DNA of 64,000 nt from G965279355 sp965279355. Its GTDB lineage: Bacteria > Pseudomonadota > Alphaproteobacteria > CACIAM-22H2. Under the pieces are notes generated by a model. It was not told where the DNA came from. It saw nothing but the letters and a program-made list of their open reading frames with translations, and did not search any database. This document shows, piece after piece, positions 17,522-25,803 of the stretch; positions within the stretch are counted from its first letter, which is position 1, and every line of letters begins with the position of its first letter. The DNA lies in contig OZ257155.1 of assembly GCA_965279355.1 (NCBI GenBank), positions 1,178,001 through 1,242,000 of the forward strand. Reading direction: 5' to 3'. The position numbers were made by a program, and so were the translations under genes.

Positions 17522-18547
17522 ATGGCGCGCTCAAAAGCGACCATCCGCGATGTCGCATCCGCCGCGGGCGTTCACGCCTCGACAGTGTCCCGCGTCCTGA
17601 ATCCGAGTACCCGGCACATGGTGACGGCGGAAATTGCCAGGAAAGTCACCGAGGCGGCGCAGGAGCTAGGCTACCGCCCCAATCCCGCGGCACACAGCCT
17701 GCGCACCAAGCGCTCCAATATTGTCGGCCTGCTGGTGCCCGACATCACCAACCCGATCATGCCGCAGATCATGCGCGGCGTAGAAGACGCATTGGCGGCC
17801 GCCGACTACATCGCCATCGTCGTCAACACCGATGGCAATGCCGAGCGGCACAACGTCAGCATCGAGCGCATGCTGGAGCGGCACGTGGAAGGCCTCATCC
17901 TCGCCACCGCGCAACGCAAGGATCCCACCGTCGAACGCTGTCTGGTCGATGAAGTCCCGCTGGTCCTGCTGAACCGGACGACCCAGGGCACCGGTCGTGT
18001 CACCGCGATCCTCGGCGACGACCCGGCGGGTATAAAACTGGCAGTCGATCACCTGGCAGGCTTGGGGCATCAACGGATCGCGCACATTGCCGGCCCTATC
18101 CATCTGTCCACCGGCTACGAGCGTCGCCGCGGTTTCCTCCAGGCGATGGAGGATGCCGGGCTGAAAGTCGATCCCTCCCTGATCGTGCAGGCGTCACGAT
18201 ACAGCGAGCGCGAGGGTCAGCGCGCCATGAGCACGCTGCTGGATCAGGGGCGTCCCTTCACCGCCGTCGTTACCGCCAACGATCTGCTGGCCATCGGCTG
18301 TTACGACGTCCTGAAGGAGCGCGAACTGCGCTGCCCGCAGGATATCTCGATCACTGGCTTCAACGACATGCCGTTTGCCGACAAGCTGAACCCGCCGCTG
18401 ACGACGATCAAGATCCAGCATTACGAAATGGGCGTTCGCGCCGGCCACGCTCTGCTGGAACGGATCCAGAATCCAAATGCGGAAGCACTCGACATCAAGC
18501 TTGAGCCCTCGCTGGTCATCAGGGGGTCGACAGCCAAAGCGATGTAG
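17522..18547 (+). CDS. LacI-family transcriptional regulator
   Basis: A 341-residue repressor with an N-terminal helix-turn-helix (ATIRDVASAAGVHASTVSRVLN) and hinge (LGYRPNPAAHSLRTKRSNIVGLLVPDITNP), then a periplasmic-binding-like effector domain ending 'PSLVIRGST'. ATG 17522 (MARSKATIRDVA) is chosen with AAGGT upstream; the open frame begins earlier but the extra residues are proline-rich and non-conserved. It is followed by the Gfo/Idh/MocA-DUF993-epimerase genes, its likely targets, and preceded by a perfect LacI operator. The effector is probably a sugar or sugar acid. Confidence 0.95.
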   Translation: MARSKATIRDVASAAGVHASTVSRVLNPSTRHMVTAEIARKVTEAAQELGYRPNPAAHSLRTKRSNIVGLLVPDITNPIMPQIMRGVEDALAAADYIAIVVNTDGNAERHNVSIERMLERHVEGLILATAQRKDPTVERCLVDEVPLVLLNRTTQGTGRVTAILGDDPAGIKLAVDHLAGLGHQRIAHIAGPIHLSTGYERRRGFLQAMEDAGLKVDPSLIVQASRYSEREGQRAMSTLLDQGRPFTAVVTANDLLAIGCYDVLKERELRCPQDISITGFNDMPFADKLNPPLTTIKIQHYEMGVRAGHALLERIQNPNAEALDIKLEPSLVIRGSTAKAM

Positions 18548-18600
18548 CCGCTGCAGCCAATGCCGCACATAGTGAAAAGAAAACGGGAGGAAATACGGGA

Positions 18601-19764
18601 ATGAGCACAAAACGCCTTGGCATCATCATGAACGGCGTCACCGGGCGCATGGGCATGAACCAGCACCTGATCCGCTCCATCGTGGCGATCCGGGCCCAGG
18701 GCGGCGTGACGCTCGCCAACGGCGACAAGGTGATGCCGGATCCGATCCTGCTCGGCCGCAACGCGGACAAGGTGGCGGCGCTGGCCAAGGCGCACGGCAT
18801 CGAGCGCTGGGGCACCGATATCGACAAGGCGCTCGCCAACCGCGAAGACACCGTCTTCTTCGACGCCGCAACGACGCAGATGCGCCCCACCCTGCTCGGC
18901 AAAGCCATCGACGCCGGCAAGCACATCTATTGCGAGAAGCCGGTCGCGACCGGGCTCACGGAAGCACTCGGTATTGTTAAAAAGGCGAAGGCGGCGGGCA
19001 TCAAGCATGGTGTGGTGCAGGACAAGCTGTTCCTGCCCGGCCTTGTGAAACTCAAGATGCTGATCGATTCAGGCTTCTTCGGCCGGCTGATGTCGGTGCG
19101 CGGCGAGTTTGGTTACTGGGTCTTCGAGGGCGACCTTCAGCCGATCCAGCGCCCGTCCTGGAATTATCGCACCGAAGAAGGCGGCGGCATCATTCTCGAT
19201 ATGCTGTGCCACTGGCGCTACGTGCTGGACAATCTATTCGGCGCTGTGAAGTCGGTCTCGTGCCTCGGCATGACGCATATTCCAGAACGCTGGGACGAAG
19301 ACGGCAGGAAATACAAGGTCACCGCCGACGACGCTGCCTACGCCACGTTCGAACTCGCCGGTCCCAAGGGCGAGAAAGTCGTGGCGCAGATCAACAGTTC
19401 CTGGACCACACGCGTCCGCCGCGACGATCTCGTGACCTTCCACGTAGACGGCACCCATGGCTCGGCGGTGGCCGGCCTCACCGATGTCCGCGCGCAGACC
19501 CGTGTGAACACGCCAAAGCCGGTGTGGAACCCCGACGTCCGCCAGCCGATGAATTTCTTCGATCACTGGCAGATGGTCCCGGAATACGCGGTTTTCGACA
19601 ACGGATTCAAAATCCAGTGGGAAGCATTTATCCGGCATGTCTGCGAGGACGCGCCGTATAAGTGGACGCTGCTCGAAGGCGCCAAAGGCGTGCAGCTGGT
19701 CGAATGCGCGCTTCAGAGCTGGAAGGAACGGCGTTGGGTCGACCTTCCCGATCTCGCCGTGTGA
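18601..19764 (+). CDS. Gfo/Idh/MocA family oxidoreductase
   Basis: A 387-residue NAD(P)-dependent sugar or cyclitol dehydrogenase. The N-terminal nucleotide fold opens KRLGIIMNGVTGRMGMNQHL, a variant of the usual GxGxxG, and the family motif EKPVATGLTEA is present. A 'GGGIILDMLCHWRYVLDNLFG' helix carries the substrate-site His expected for the family. It starts 53 bases after the LacI gene and ends six bases before the DUF993 gene, so the three catabolic genes form an operon. Cytoplasmic; it would oxidise a sugar hydroxyl to a keto group. The substrate is unknown. Confidence 0.9.
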   Translation: MSTKRLGIIMNGVTGRMGMNQHLIRSIVAIRAQGGVTLANGDKVMPDPILLGRNADKVAALAKAHGIERWGTDIDKALANREDTVFFDAATTQMRPTLLGKAIDAGKHIYCEKPVATGLTEALGIVKKAKAAGIKHGVVQDKLFLPGLVKLKMLIDSGFFGRLMSVRGEFGYWVFEGDLQPIQRPSWNYRTEEGGGIILDMLCHWRYVLDNLFGAVKSVSCLGMTHIPERWDEDGRKYKVTADDAAYATFELAGPKGEKVVAQINSSWTTRVRRDDLVTFHVDGTHGSAVAGLTDVRAQTRVNTPKPVWNPDVRQPMNFFDHWQMVPEYAVFDNGFKIQWEAFIRHVCEDAPYKWTLLEGAKGVQLVECALQSWKERRWVDLPDLAV

Positions 19765-19769
19765 TCGCC

Positions 19770-20954
19770 ATGAACGTGCAAACGCAATCCAGAGCCACGA
19801 TCAAACTGCCGACAGCAGACGGCAAACTGGACACCTATCGACTAAGCGCGCCACGCGACTTTTCGGATCGTGCAGAGGGAGCCTTCACCCGCGTCGCCTT
19901 CTCCGCCGCCCATGTCGTCGCCGATCCGCTGGCGCGGCAGGATCCGTGGCTGGATTGCGCAATCGACTGGGACACGACCATCGGCTTTCGCCGTTCGCTC
20001 TGGAAACTCGGGCTTGGTGTCGCCGAGGCGATGGACACGGCGCAACGCGGCATGGGCCTCGACTGGCCGACCTCGCTGGAGCTGATCCGCCGCTCCATCG
20101 ATGCGTCGAAGGATTTTCCCGGAGCGTTGCTGGCCAGCGGTGCCGGCACCGATCATCTGGCCCCTGAAGCCGCGAAATCGACCGACGACGTCATCCGCGC
20201 CTATGAGGAACAGGTCGCCGTCATCGAGAAGCTCGGCGGGCGGATCATCCTGATGGCAAGCCGCGCGCTGGCCCGCGTCGCGCGCTCACCCGACGACTAT
20301 CATCACGTTTACGACCGCATCCTGGGCCAGGTCCGTCAGCCGGTGGTCATTCACTGGCTGGGCGAAATGTTCGATCCGGCGCTGGCCGGTTATTGGGGAT
20401 CCGGCGACCACATGGCCGCCATGGATGTCGCCGTCGACATGATCAACCGCAACGCCGCAAAGATAGACGGGGTGAAGATCTCGCTCCTCGACAAGGACAA
20501 GGAGATCGTGATGCGTCGCCGCCTTGCCAAGGGCGTACGCATGTACACCGGCGATGACTTCAACTACGCGGAACTGATCGCCGGCGACGATCAGGGTCAC
20601 AGTGACGCACTGCTTGGCATCTTCGATGCGATCGCGCCCGCCGCTTCGGCCGCCCTCACGGCGCTGGCGAAAAACGACCGCAGCCGTTTCGATGACATCC
20701 TGGCGCCGACCGTCCCGCTCTCCCGACATATCTTCGCCGCGCCGACCCGGTTCTACAAAACCGGTGTCGTCTTTATGGCCTGGCTCAACGGACATCAGGA
20801 TCATTTCACGATGATCGGCGGCCAGCAGAGCACCCGGTCCATCCAGCACCTGGCCGAGTTGTTCCGCCTCGCCGACAAGGCCGGCCTGCTACGGGATCCC
20901 GACCTCGCCTGCCGCCGCATGCAAAGCCTGCTCGCCATACACGGCGTGGAGTAG
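19770..20954 (+). CDS. DUF993 family protein (dihydrodipicolinate synthase-like fold)
   Basis: This 394-residue protein has the DUF993 hallmarks I recall: 'RVAFSAAHVVADPL', a 'DWDTTIGFRRSLWKLGLGVAEAMDTAQRGMGLDW' block and 'GAGTDHL'. A TIM-barrel aldolase/lyase fold is likely ('KIDGVKISLLDKDKE' may hold the Schiff-base Lys). No biochemical function is established. ATG 19770 is used; a GTG at 19761 overlapping the previous stop is an alternative. It is embedded between a sugar dehydrogenase and a sugar isomerase/epimerase, so a retro-aldol or dehydration step on a keto sugar acid is plausible. Confidence 0.85.
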   Translation: MNVQTQSRATIKLPTADGKLDTYRLSAPRDFSDRAEGAFTRVAFSAAHVVADPLARQDPWLDCAIDWDTTIGFRRSLWKLGLGVAEAMDTAQRGMGLDWPTSLELIRRSIDASKDFPGALLASGAGTDHLAPEAAKSTDDVIRAYEEQVAVIEKLGGRIILMASRALARVARSPDDYHHVYDRILGQVRQPVVIHWLGEMFDPALAGYWGSGDHMAAMDVAVDMINRNAAKIDGVKISLLDKDKEIVMRRRLAKGVRMYTGDDFNYAELIAGDDQGHSDALLGIFDAIAPAASAALTALAKNDRSRFDDILAPTVPLSRHIFAAPTRFYKTGVVFMAWLNGHQDHFTMIGGQQSTRSIQHLAELFRLADKAGLLRDPDLACRRMQSLLAIHGVE

Positions 20955-20957
20955 CGA

Positions 20958-21818
20958 ATGCGTGACTTCAGCAGCGGACCGGAGTGGCTGTCGCTCAACA
21001 CGACAACACTGCGCAAGCAGTGGAAGCTGGATCGCATCATCGAAGAATGCGTAAAGCGGAACGTCCGCGCCATTTCGCCGTGGCGGGATCAGATCGCCGA
21101 GATCGGTCTCAACAAGATAGCCGCGCAGCTTCGCGATGCCGATATCGGCCTGTCCGGCTTCTGCCGCGGCGGCTTCTTTCCGGCCGCCGATGCGGCGGGC
21201 CTGAAAGCGGCTCTCGAAGACAACCGCAAGGCCATCGACGAAGCCAAAACGCTGAACGCGCCCTGCGTCATCCTGGTCGTCGGCTCATGGCCCGGCGCCC
21301 TCGAAGGCAAGCCGGCGCATCGGGACATCGCCCGCGTGCGCACTGAAGTCAGCGATGGGATTGCCGCCTCGCTCGAATACGCCAAACAGGTGGGTATGAA
21401 GCTCGCGATCGAGCCGCTGCATCCCATGCAGGTCGACCGGGCCTGCGTGAACACGCTGGAACAGGCGCTCGATCTTTGCGACACGCTCGATCCTGTCGGC
21501 AACGGCGATCTCGGCGTCGCCGTCGACATCTACCATGTCTGGTGGGACCCGAAGCTGCGGCAGCAGATCAGGCGGGCCGGCAAATCGCGACTGCTCGCCT
21601 ATCACGTCTGCGACTGGCTGGTGCCGACCACCGATCTGCTCAACGACCGCGGCATGATGGGCGACGGCGTGATCGAACTGAAGAAAATCCGCGGCTGGAT
21701 GGAAGAATCCGGCTTCAGCGGTTTCTCCGAGGTGGAGATTTTCTCCCAGCGCTGGGGCAACGAACCTGGCGGGCGCGTCCTCGACCTCTGTATCGAGCGT
21801 CATCGTACCGTAGTGTGA
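20958..21818 (+). CDS. Sugar phosphate isomerase/epimerase family protein (xylose isomerase-like TIM barrel)
   Basis: A 286-residue AP-endonuclease-2 superfamily barrel. Metal-binding style residues are visible: the 'KLAIEPLHPMQ' strand with Glu, 'GVAVDIYHVWWDP' with Asp and His, and 'GFSEVEIFSQRW' with a C-terminal Glu. It begins three bases after the DUF993 stop. It would isomerise or epimerise a keto sugar produced by the upstream dehydrogenase. It is the last gene of the LacI-linked operon; the next gene (KTSC) looks unrelated. Confidence 0.88.
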   Translation: MRDFSSGPEWLSLNTTTLRKQWKLDRIIEECVKRNVRAISPWRDQIAEIGLNKIAAQLRDADIGLSGFCRGGFFPAADAAGLKAALEDNRKAIDEAKTLNAPCVILVVGSWPGALEGKPAHRDIARVRTEVSDGIAASLEYAKQVGMKLAIEPLHPMQVDRACVNTLEQALDLCDTLDPVGNGDLGVAVDIYHVWWDPKLRQQIRRAGKSRLLAYHVCDWLVPTTDLLNDRGMMGDGVIELKKIRGWMEESGFSGFSEVEIFSQRWGNEPGGRVLDLCIERHRTVV

Positions 21819-21854
21819 ATTGAACGCGTCGACGGTGTGTCCCAGATAGGGGCG

Positions 21855-22118
21855 ATGCCGTCGTCTGTCATCTCTTGTTACGCCTATGATGCCGCATCGC
21901 GCAGCCTGACCATCGATCTGGTCTCCGGGGCGCGCTACCGGTATCACGACGTGCCGCAGACGGCTTACGAAGGCCTAAGGCGCGCCTCATCCCGCGGCAA
22001 CTTCTACAATCTCTACATCAAGCCGTTCTATGCCTTCACCCGGCTGGAACCGCGTCAGCCCGGTGGCCGGCCGACGGGCGAGCCAAGGCCAGCAGCGAAC
22101 CACCGCCCGCGATACTAG
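21855..22118 (+). CDS. KTSC domain protein
   Basis: A small 87-residue protein with the KTSC fold pattern: SSVISCYAYDAASRSLTIDLVSGARYRYHDVPQTAYEGLRRASSRGNFYN, where 'SxG.yyn..I...y' is the family end. I start it at ATG 21855 (GGGG just upstream); a GTG at 21837 would add six residues. The domain is often fused to lysyl-tRNA synthetase-like or other proteins, and its role is unknown. The C-terminal 20 residues are basic and proline-rich. Confidence 0.8.
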   Translation: MPSSVISCYAYDAASRSLTIDLVSGARYRYHDVPQTAYEGLRRASSRGNFYNLYIKPFYAFTRLEPRQPGGRPTGEPRPAANHRPRY

Positions 22119-22172
22119 GCGTTCATCGGCGGGCCCTAATCTGGTAGCGTCGCTGCCGAATTAGGACGCGCC

Positions 22173-23147
22173 ATGATTCCCGCCCCCGCCACACTCAGCG
22201 ACATCCTGCACCCGCTGCCACGCGAGAAATTCATCACTGAATTCCTCGGCCGGCAGCCCATTCATGTGCCGGGCAAACCGGATAAGTTCTCCGGTGTCAT
22301 GTCCTGGCCGAAGCTGAACGAGCTGCTGGAACTCGACATCTGGACCCAAAGCTCGCTGAAGCTCTTCCTGGATCGCCGTCCGGTCCCGGTCGAGGCCTAT
22401 TGCCAGGCCAAGATCGGCCGCAACCACCAGCACGTCGTCGCACCCGTGGCCGCGAAGGTCCGCGAGCTGATCGGCCGCGGTGCCAGCGTCGTGCTCGACG
22501 AGGTGGAGACGCTGAACCCCGGCCTGCGCGCCCTCGCCCGCATCCTCGAAATCGAGATGAGTGCCGCGGTCGGCATGAATCTCTACTGCTCCTTCCGCGA
22601 GCGGCAGGCCTTTGCCTCGCATTACGACAATCACGATGTGTGGGTCTGCCATGTCGAGGGCGAGAAGCTGTGGCGCATCTACGAAAACCAGGCCGAGTTC
22701 CCCATCGAGCACCCCTCTTTCAAGGGCGTGCCGCAGGCACAGTTCGATCAGGCAAAGGGCAAGGTTGCCTATGAGCTGGTGCTGAAACCCGGCGATCTTC
22801 TCTATCTGCCGCGCGGCACTTTCCACGACGCACTGGCCGTGTCGGATAGCTGCATCCATCTCTCCGTCAACGTGACGCGGCCGATCGGCCTGCAATGGCT
22901 GTCGCGCCTATGGGAGCTCGCGGTGAGCGATCCTCTTTTCCGTATGGATATGCCGCGCACGGAAGGCCCGCAGGGGCCCACGGCCTTGCGGCAGCATGTC
23001 GATCAGCTCCGGCAGTCCTTTGCGCGTATCCTGAATTCAGACGCCGCCCTGCAACAGGCGCAGGCGCTGCACCACCCGGCATCAACCGTCGCCGAATACA
23101 ACCTGCCGTCGGATGGGCCGGCGACGTCGAAAGACGCCGCGCAGTAG
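22173..23147 (+). CDS. Cupin/JmjC-like Fe(II)/2-oxoglutarate oxygenase (ribosomal oxygenase type)
   Basis: A 324-residue protein of the JmjC-like cupin group (YcfD/RoxA relatives). The metal triad is H150 and D152 (SHYDNHDVWVCHVEGEKLWRIY) with H218 (YLPRGTFHDALAVSDS). The N-terminal 'KFITEFLGRQPIHVPGKPDKF' segment is typical of this family. Members hydroxylate ribosomal proteins or other proteins; the substrate here is unknown. It stands alone on the plus strand and ends one base before the convergent ankyrin gene. Confidence 0.85.
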   Translation: MIPAPATLSDILHPLPREKFITEFLGRQPIHVPGKPDKFSGVMSWPKLNELLELDIWTQSSLKLFLDRRPVPVEAYCQAKIGRNHQHVVAPVAAKVRELIGRGASVVLDEVETLNPGLRALARILEIEMSAAVGMNLYCSFRERQAFASHYDNHDVWVCHVEGEKLWRIYENQAEFPIEHPSFKGVPQAQFDQAKGKVAYELVLKPGDLLYLPRGTFHDALAVSDSCIHLSVNVTRPIGLQWLSRLWELAVSDPLFRMDMPRTEGPQGPTALRQHVDQLRQSFARILNSDAALQQAQALHHPASTVAEYNLPSDGPATSKDAAQ

Positions 23148-23723
23148 TCAGCGCGCGCCGGCATTTTCCAAAATTGCGATGATCGCGGGTTGCCCGCGTT
23201 GCTTCGAATGCGCCAACGGCGTAACGCCTTGCCCATCCGGCAGGTTCACATTGGCCTTTGCATTTACGAGCAGCCGCACGATCTCGGTATGCGCCGGACC
23301 GCCGTCGCCAAGGATGATCGCCTCCAGGAGCGCCGTCCAACCAAGTCGATTGACGTGATCGACGTCGATCGAAGTGCCAAGCAGTTCGCGCACGACATCC
23401 ACATGGCCATGATGCGCGGCCGGGATCAGGCCGGTGCCACCGTAACGGTTGGTGCTCTTGAGGTCGGCGCCCGCCTTCAGGGTGAGACGCAGGATATCCA
23501 GCCGGCCCTCCGCCGCCGCGTAGAGATAAGGGCTGTCCTGGATATTGTCCTTCGTGTTGACGTCCGCACCGGCAGCGATCAGACGCCGTGCTTCCTCGAC
23601 ATCGTCGCGATGGGTTGCCAACAGCAGTGCCGTGCGGCCGTTGGCATCGCGCATGTCGACGGTGTCAGCCATTGCGGCAGAAGCCGACAAGACGATCGCA
23701 GCCGATATCTGAAGCCACCGCAT
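23148..23723 (-). CDS. Secreted ankyrin repeat protein
   Basis: A 191-residue protein with signal peptide (MRWLQISAAIVLSASAAMA) and about five ankyrin repeats: NGRTALLLATHRDDVEEARRLIAAGADVN, then repeats at 'SPYLYAAAEGRLDILRLTLKAGADL', 'GTGLIPAAHHGHVDVVRELL', 'GWTALLEAIILGDGG' and 'GVTPLAHSKQRGQPAIIAILENAG'. The scaffold is a protein-protein interaction module in the periplasm. The partner is unknown. It converges with the JmjC-like gene. Confidence 0.88.
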   Translation of the reverse strand: MRWLQISAAIVLSASAAMADTVDMRDANGRTALLLATHRDDVEEARRLIAAGADVNTKDNIQDSPYLYAAAEGRLDILRLTLKAGADLKSTNRYGGTGLIPAAHHGHVDVVRELLGTSIDVDHVNRLGWTALLEAIILGDGGPAHTEIVRLLVNAKANVNLPDGQGVTPLAHSKQRGQPAIIAILENAGAR

Positions 23724-23850
23724 CGCTCTCCTCTTTATCCGGGCAGTTCGCTCACTTCGCTCAAAAAAACGGGGTTTTGGGGAAATTATCAGAATATTAT
23801 CCTCAATCGATCCGCTTGTTTCCTATAACCGCGCCCGAAGATGGCCCGGC

Positions 23851-23869
23851 CCGGATAGAGGGTGATGAT
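23851..23869. repeat. 19-base direct repeat, copy 1
   Basis: CCGGATAGAGGGTGATGAT is identical to the copy at 24396-24414. This copy is in the non-coding gap between the deaminase stop and the ankyrin gene; the 187-base gap holds nothing else I recognise. Confidence 0.85.
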
Positions 23870-23910
23870 CCGCCAGCGCCGAGAATCATACAGCCGCCAC
23901 AACGCCAGCT

Positions 23911-24357
23911 CTATCCACACGCTTTGGGCCGGCCGCCGTCGGCGCCGTTTCGGCCGAAGTGCAGGCGCGTAATACCGGCCCAGTAGGCGGCCGCCTCGCA
24001 CATCGGACACGGCTTGGACGAGGAGTACAGTATGCAACTCGCGAGATCGCGGCTGCCAAGACGGCGGGCCGCATCGCGGATCGCCGTCATCTCGGCATGG
24101 GCGGTCGGATCGTTGTCGAGCACGACGCGGCTCTGCGCTTCGCCGACAACCTTACCGTCCTTGACGACAACGGCACCGTACGCCTGATCCCCGGAAAGCG
24201 AGGCCTGCTCACGCAGTTCAAAGGCGCGCTGGATGAACGCCAACGGCGCCGGACCGTCCGGCTGCACAATCGGCTCGGCCGCCTGCCCTTTGCGGGGCGC
24301 GCCGATAACAGCAGCCAGCGCTCCAACACTGAGGAACGAGCGGCGAACAATATCCAT
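23911..24357 (-). CDS. Tat-exported nucleoside/cytosine-type zinc deaminase
   Basis: A 148-residue CDA-fold deaminase with zinc motif HAE (TAHAEMTAIRDAARRLG) and PCPMCE (SKPCPMCEAAAYW). The N terminus MDIVRRSFLSVGALAAVIG is a twin-arginine signal, so the enzyme is probably exported folded, which is unusual for this family. It ends soon after 'GITRLHFGRNGADGG', about 35 residues shorter than guanine deaminases, so a C-terminal truncation is possible. It starts six bases after the M24 gene on the same strand, and is flanked by 19-base direct repeats. Confidence 0.85.
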   Translation of the reverse strand: MDIVRRSFLSVGALAAVIGAPRKGQAAEPIVQPDGPAPLAFIQRAFELREQASLSGDQAYGAVVVKDGKVVGEAQSRVVLDNDPTAHAEMTAIRDAARRLGSRDLASCILYSSSKPCPMCEAAAYWAGITRLHFGRNGADGGRPKACG

Positions 24358-24363
24358 CCGTGT

Positions 24364-25668
24364 CTAGTACCGGTTGGTGATCGGCAGTTCTTCCGCCGGA
24401 TAGAGGGTGATGATGCGGCAACCTTTGTCGGTCACCACGATTTCCTCTTCGATACGCGCGGCGGAGAAGCCGTCCTTTGCCGGGCAGTAGGTCTCAAGCG
24501 CGAACACCATACCCGCCTTGATTTCCATCGGATCTTCATGGGAGTTCAGGCGGCTGATGATCGGCCGCTCGTGCAGGCCAAGGCCGAGACCGTGGCCGAA
24601 TTCGAGTCCAAACGCCTCCATCTCCGTGCTGAAGCCGATCTTGTCGGCCGTCGGCCAGCAATCCGCCACCTGATCCGATCGCACGCCGGGCTTGATGATC
24701 GCAATCGCCTCGTCGATCCATTCCCGCGCCTGTTTGTATGCATCCTTCTGCACCTCGGTCGCACGACCGACATTGAAGGTTCGGTAGTAGCAGGTGCGAT
24801 AGCCCATATAGGACTGAATGATGTCGAAGAATGCCTGATCGCCGGGGCGCAGCAGACGATCGGTGAAGTTGTGCGGATGCGGCGAGCAGCGCTCCCCCGA
24901 AATGGCATTGATCGCCTCGACACAATCCGACCCCTTCGAATATAGGTCGTGATTGGCGAGCGCCACGATCTCGCTCTCCATGATGCCGGGCTTCAGCGCT
25001 TCTGCAATCTTGTGATAGGTGCCGTCAACCATCGCGGCCGACATGTTGAGCAGCATCAGCTCGTCCTGGCTCTTGAGCTCGCGCGCGTCGAGCATGACCT
25101 GCTGGCCGTCTGCCACCTTGATGCCGAGCTTCTGCAGCTCGAACAGCATCGGCAGTTCGACCATGTCGACGCCGAGCGGCAGGTCGGCGACGCCCTCTTC
25201 CACCAGGATCGAATAGATTTCCTCTGCGGCGCGCTTGAACAGCCCGACGTTCGGATGAATCGCACCGCGCAGGCCCAGCAGACCGGCGCGGCAGTGATCG
25301 TCCTCCAGCCATGGTGCGTGCAGACGATGATGCTTCGCCGCTGAACCAAAATCCCACACATAGGGATCGCCGTTGCCGGTCATCAGGCAATAGCGCGTCA
25401 GCTTGTCGCGCGCCCATTCGCCGATCACGGTCGAGGAGATGTAGCGAATGTTGTGCTGATCGAAGGTCAGGACGGCGCCGAGATCGGAATTCGCCAGCGC
25501 CGTACGCGTGCGACCGAGGCGGTAATTGTGCAGGCGGCGGAAATTCACCCGCTCCTCGAAGTCGACGGCCATATGGCCGAACGCCATCAGCGGCCGGCTC
25601 CAGTCGTGGTTCGGATCGATATCCTCGGGCTTGACGATTCTCGGTTCAGGTTTTTTCTTGGTTGCCAT
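24364..25668 (-). CDS. M24 family metallopeptidase homologue (DddP/creatinase-like) with altered metal ligands
   Basis: A 434-residue pita-bread-fold protein. The start is ATG 25668; an upstream TTG frame is ignored. The C-terminal domain keeps the His (EFGHGLGLGLHERP) and both Glu ligands (VFALETYCPAKDG, ARIEEEIVV). The usual D-x-D/D segment reads FFDIIQSYMGYRTCYYRTF, so D282 is kept while positions normally Asp are I284 and C293. The N-terminal half (LTFDQHNIRYISS...) resembles DddP and Xaa-Pro peptidases. It is followed by the Tat deaminase gene and diverges from an ABC importer, suggesting work on an imported N-containing compound. Its reaction is unknown. Confidence 0.85.
   Translation of the reverse strand: MATKKKPEPRIVKPEDIDPNHDWSRPLMAFGHMAVDFEERVNFRRLHNYRLGRTRTALANSDLGAVLTFDQHNIRYISSTVIGEWARDKLTRYCLMTGNGDPYVWDFGSAAKHHRLHAPWLEDDHCRAGLLGLRGAIHPNVGLFKRAAEEIYSILVEEGVADLPLGVDMVELPMLFELQKLGIKVADGQQVMLDARELKSQDELMLLNMSAAMVDGTYHKIAEALKPGIMESEIVALANHDLYSKGSDCVEAINAISGERCSPHPHNFTDRLLRPGDQAFFDIIQSYMGYRTCYYRTFNVGRATEVQKDAYKQAREWIDEAIAIIKPGVRSDQVADCWPTADKIGFSTEMEAFGLEFGHGLGLGLHERPIISRLNSHEDPMEIKAGMVFALETYCPAKDGFSAARIEEEIVVTDKGCRIITLYPAEELPITNRY
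24396..24414. repeat. 19-base direct repeat, copy 2
   Basis: This copy lies within the last codons of the M24 gene (RIITLYP coding stretch on the minus strand). With copy 1 it brackets the deaminase gene at a distance of 545 bases. Flanking sequence is not similar. Confidence 0.85.
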
Positions 25669-25690
25669 TTCCTGCCCCTGTTTATGCGTG

Positions 25691-25704
25691 TGCAAACGAT
25701 TGCG
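25691..25704. promoter_or_regulatory. LacI-family operator-like site
   Basis: TGCAAACGATTGCG fits the LacI pattern TGnAAnCGnTTnCA except for its last base, and differs from the perfect palindrome at 17414 at two positions. It lies 23 bases upstream of the M24 gene and about 100 bases upstream of the ABC binding protein gene, in their divergent promoter region. Confidence 0.5.
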
Positions 25705-25803
25705 GACACTGCGCCATATCGGTCGAGTCGTGTCAATCCGCTGGAATTGTCATCGCCGAAACGCTGTGCGACAGTCGGCGAAAGATCTTTGGGAGGACAC
25801 CAA

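Noticed and set aside
24364..25668. DMSP lyase DddP assignment for the M24 protein
   Set aside because: The N-terminal half is similar, but two of the metal-binding Asp residues known in DddP are Ile and Cys here.
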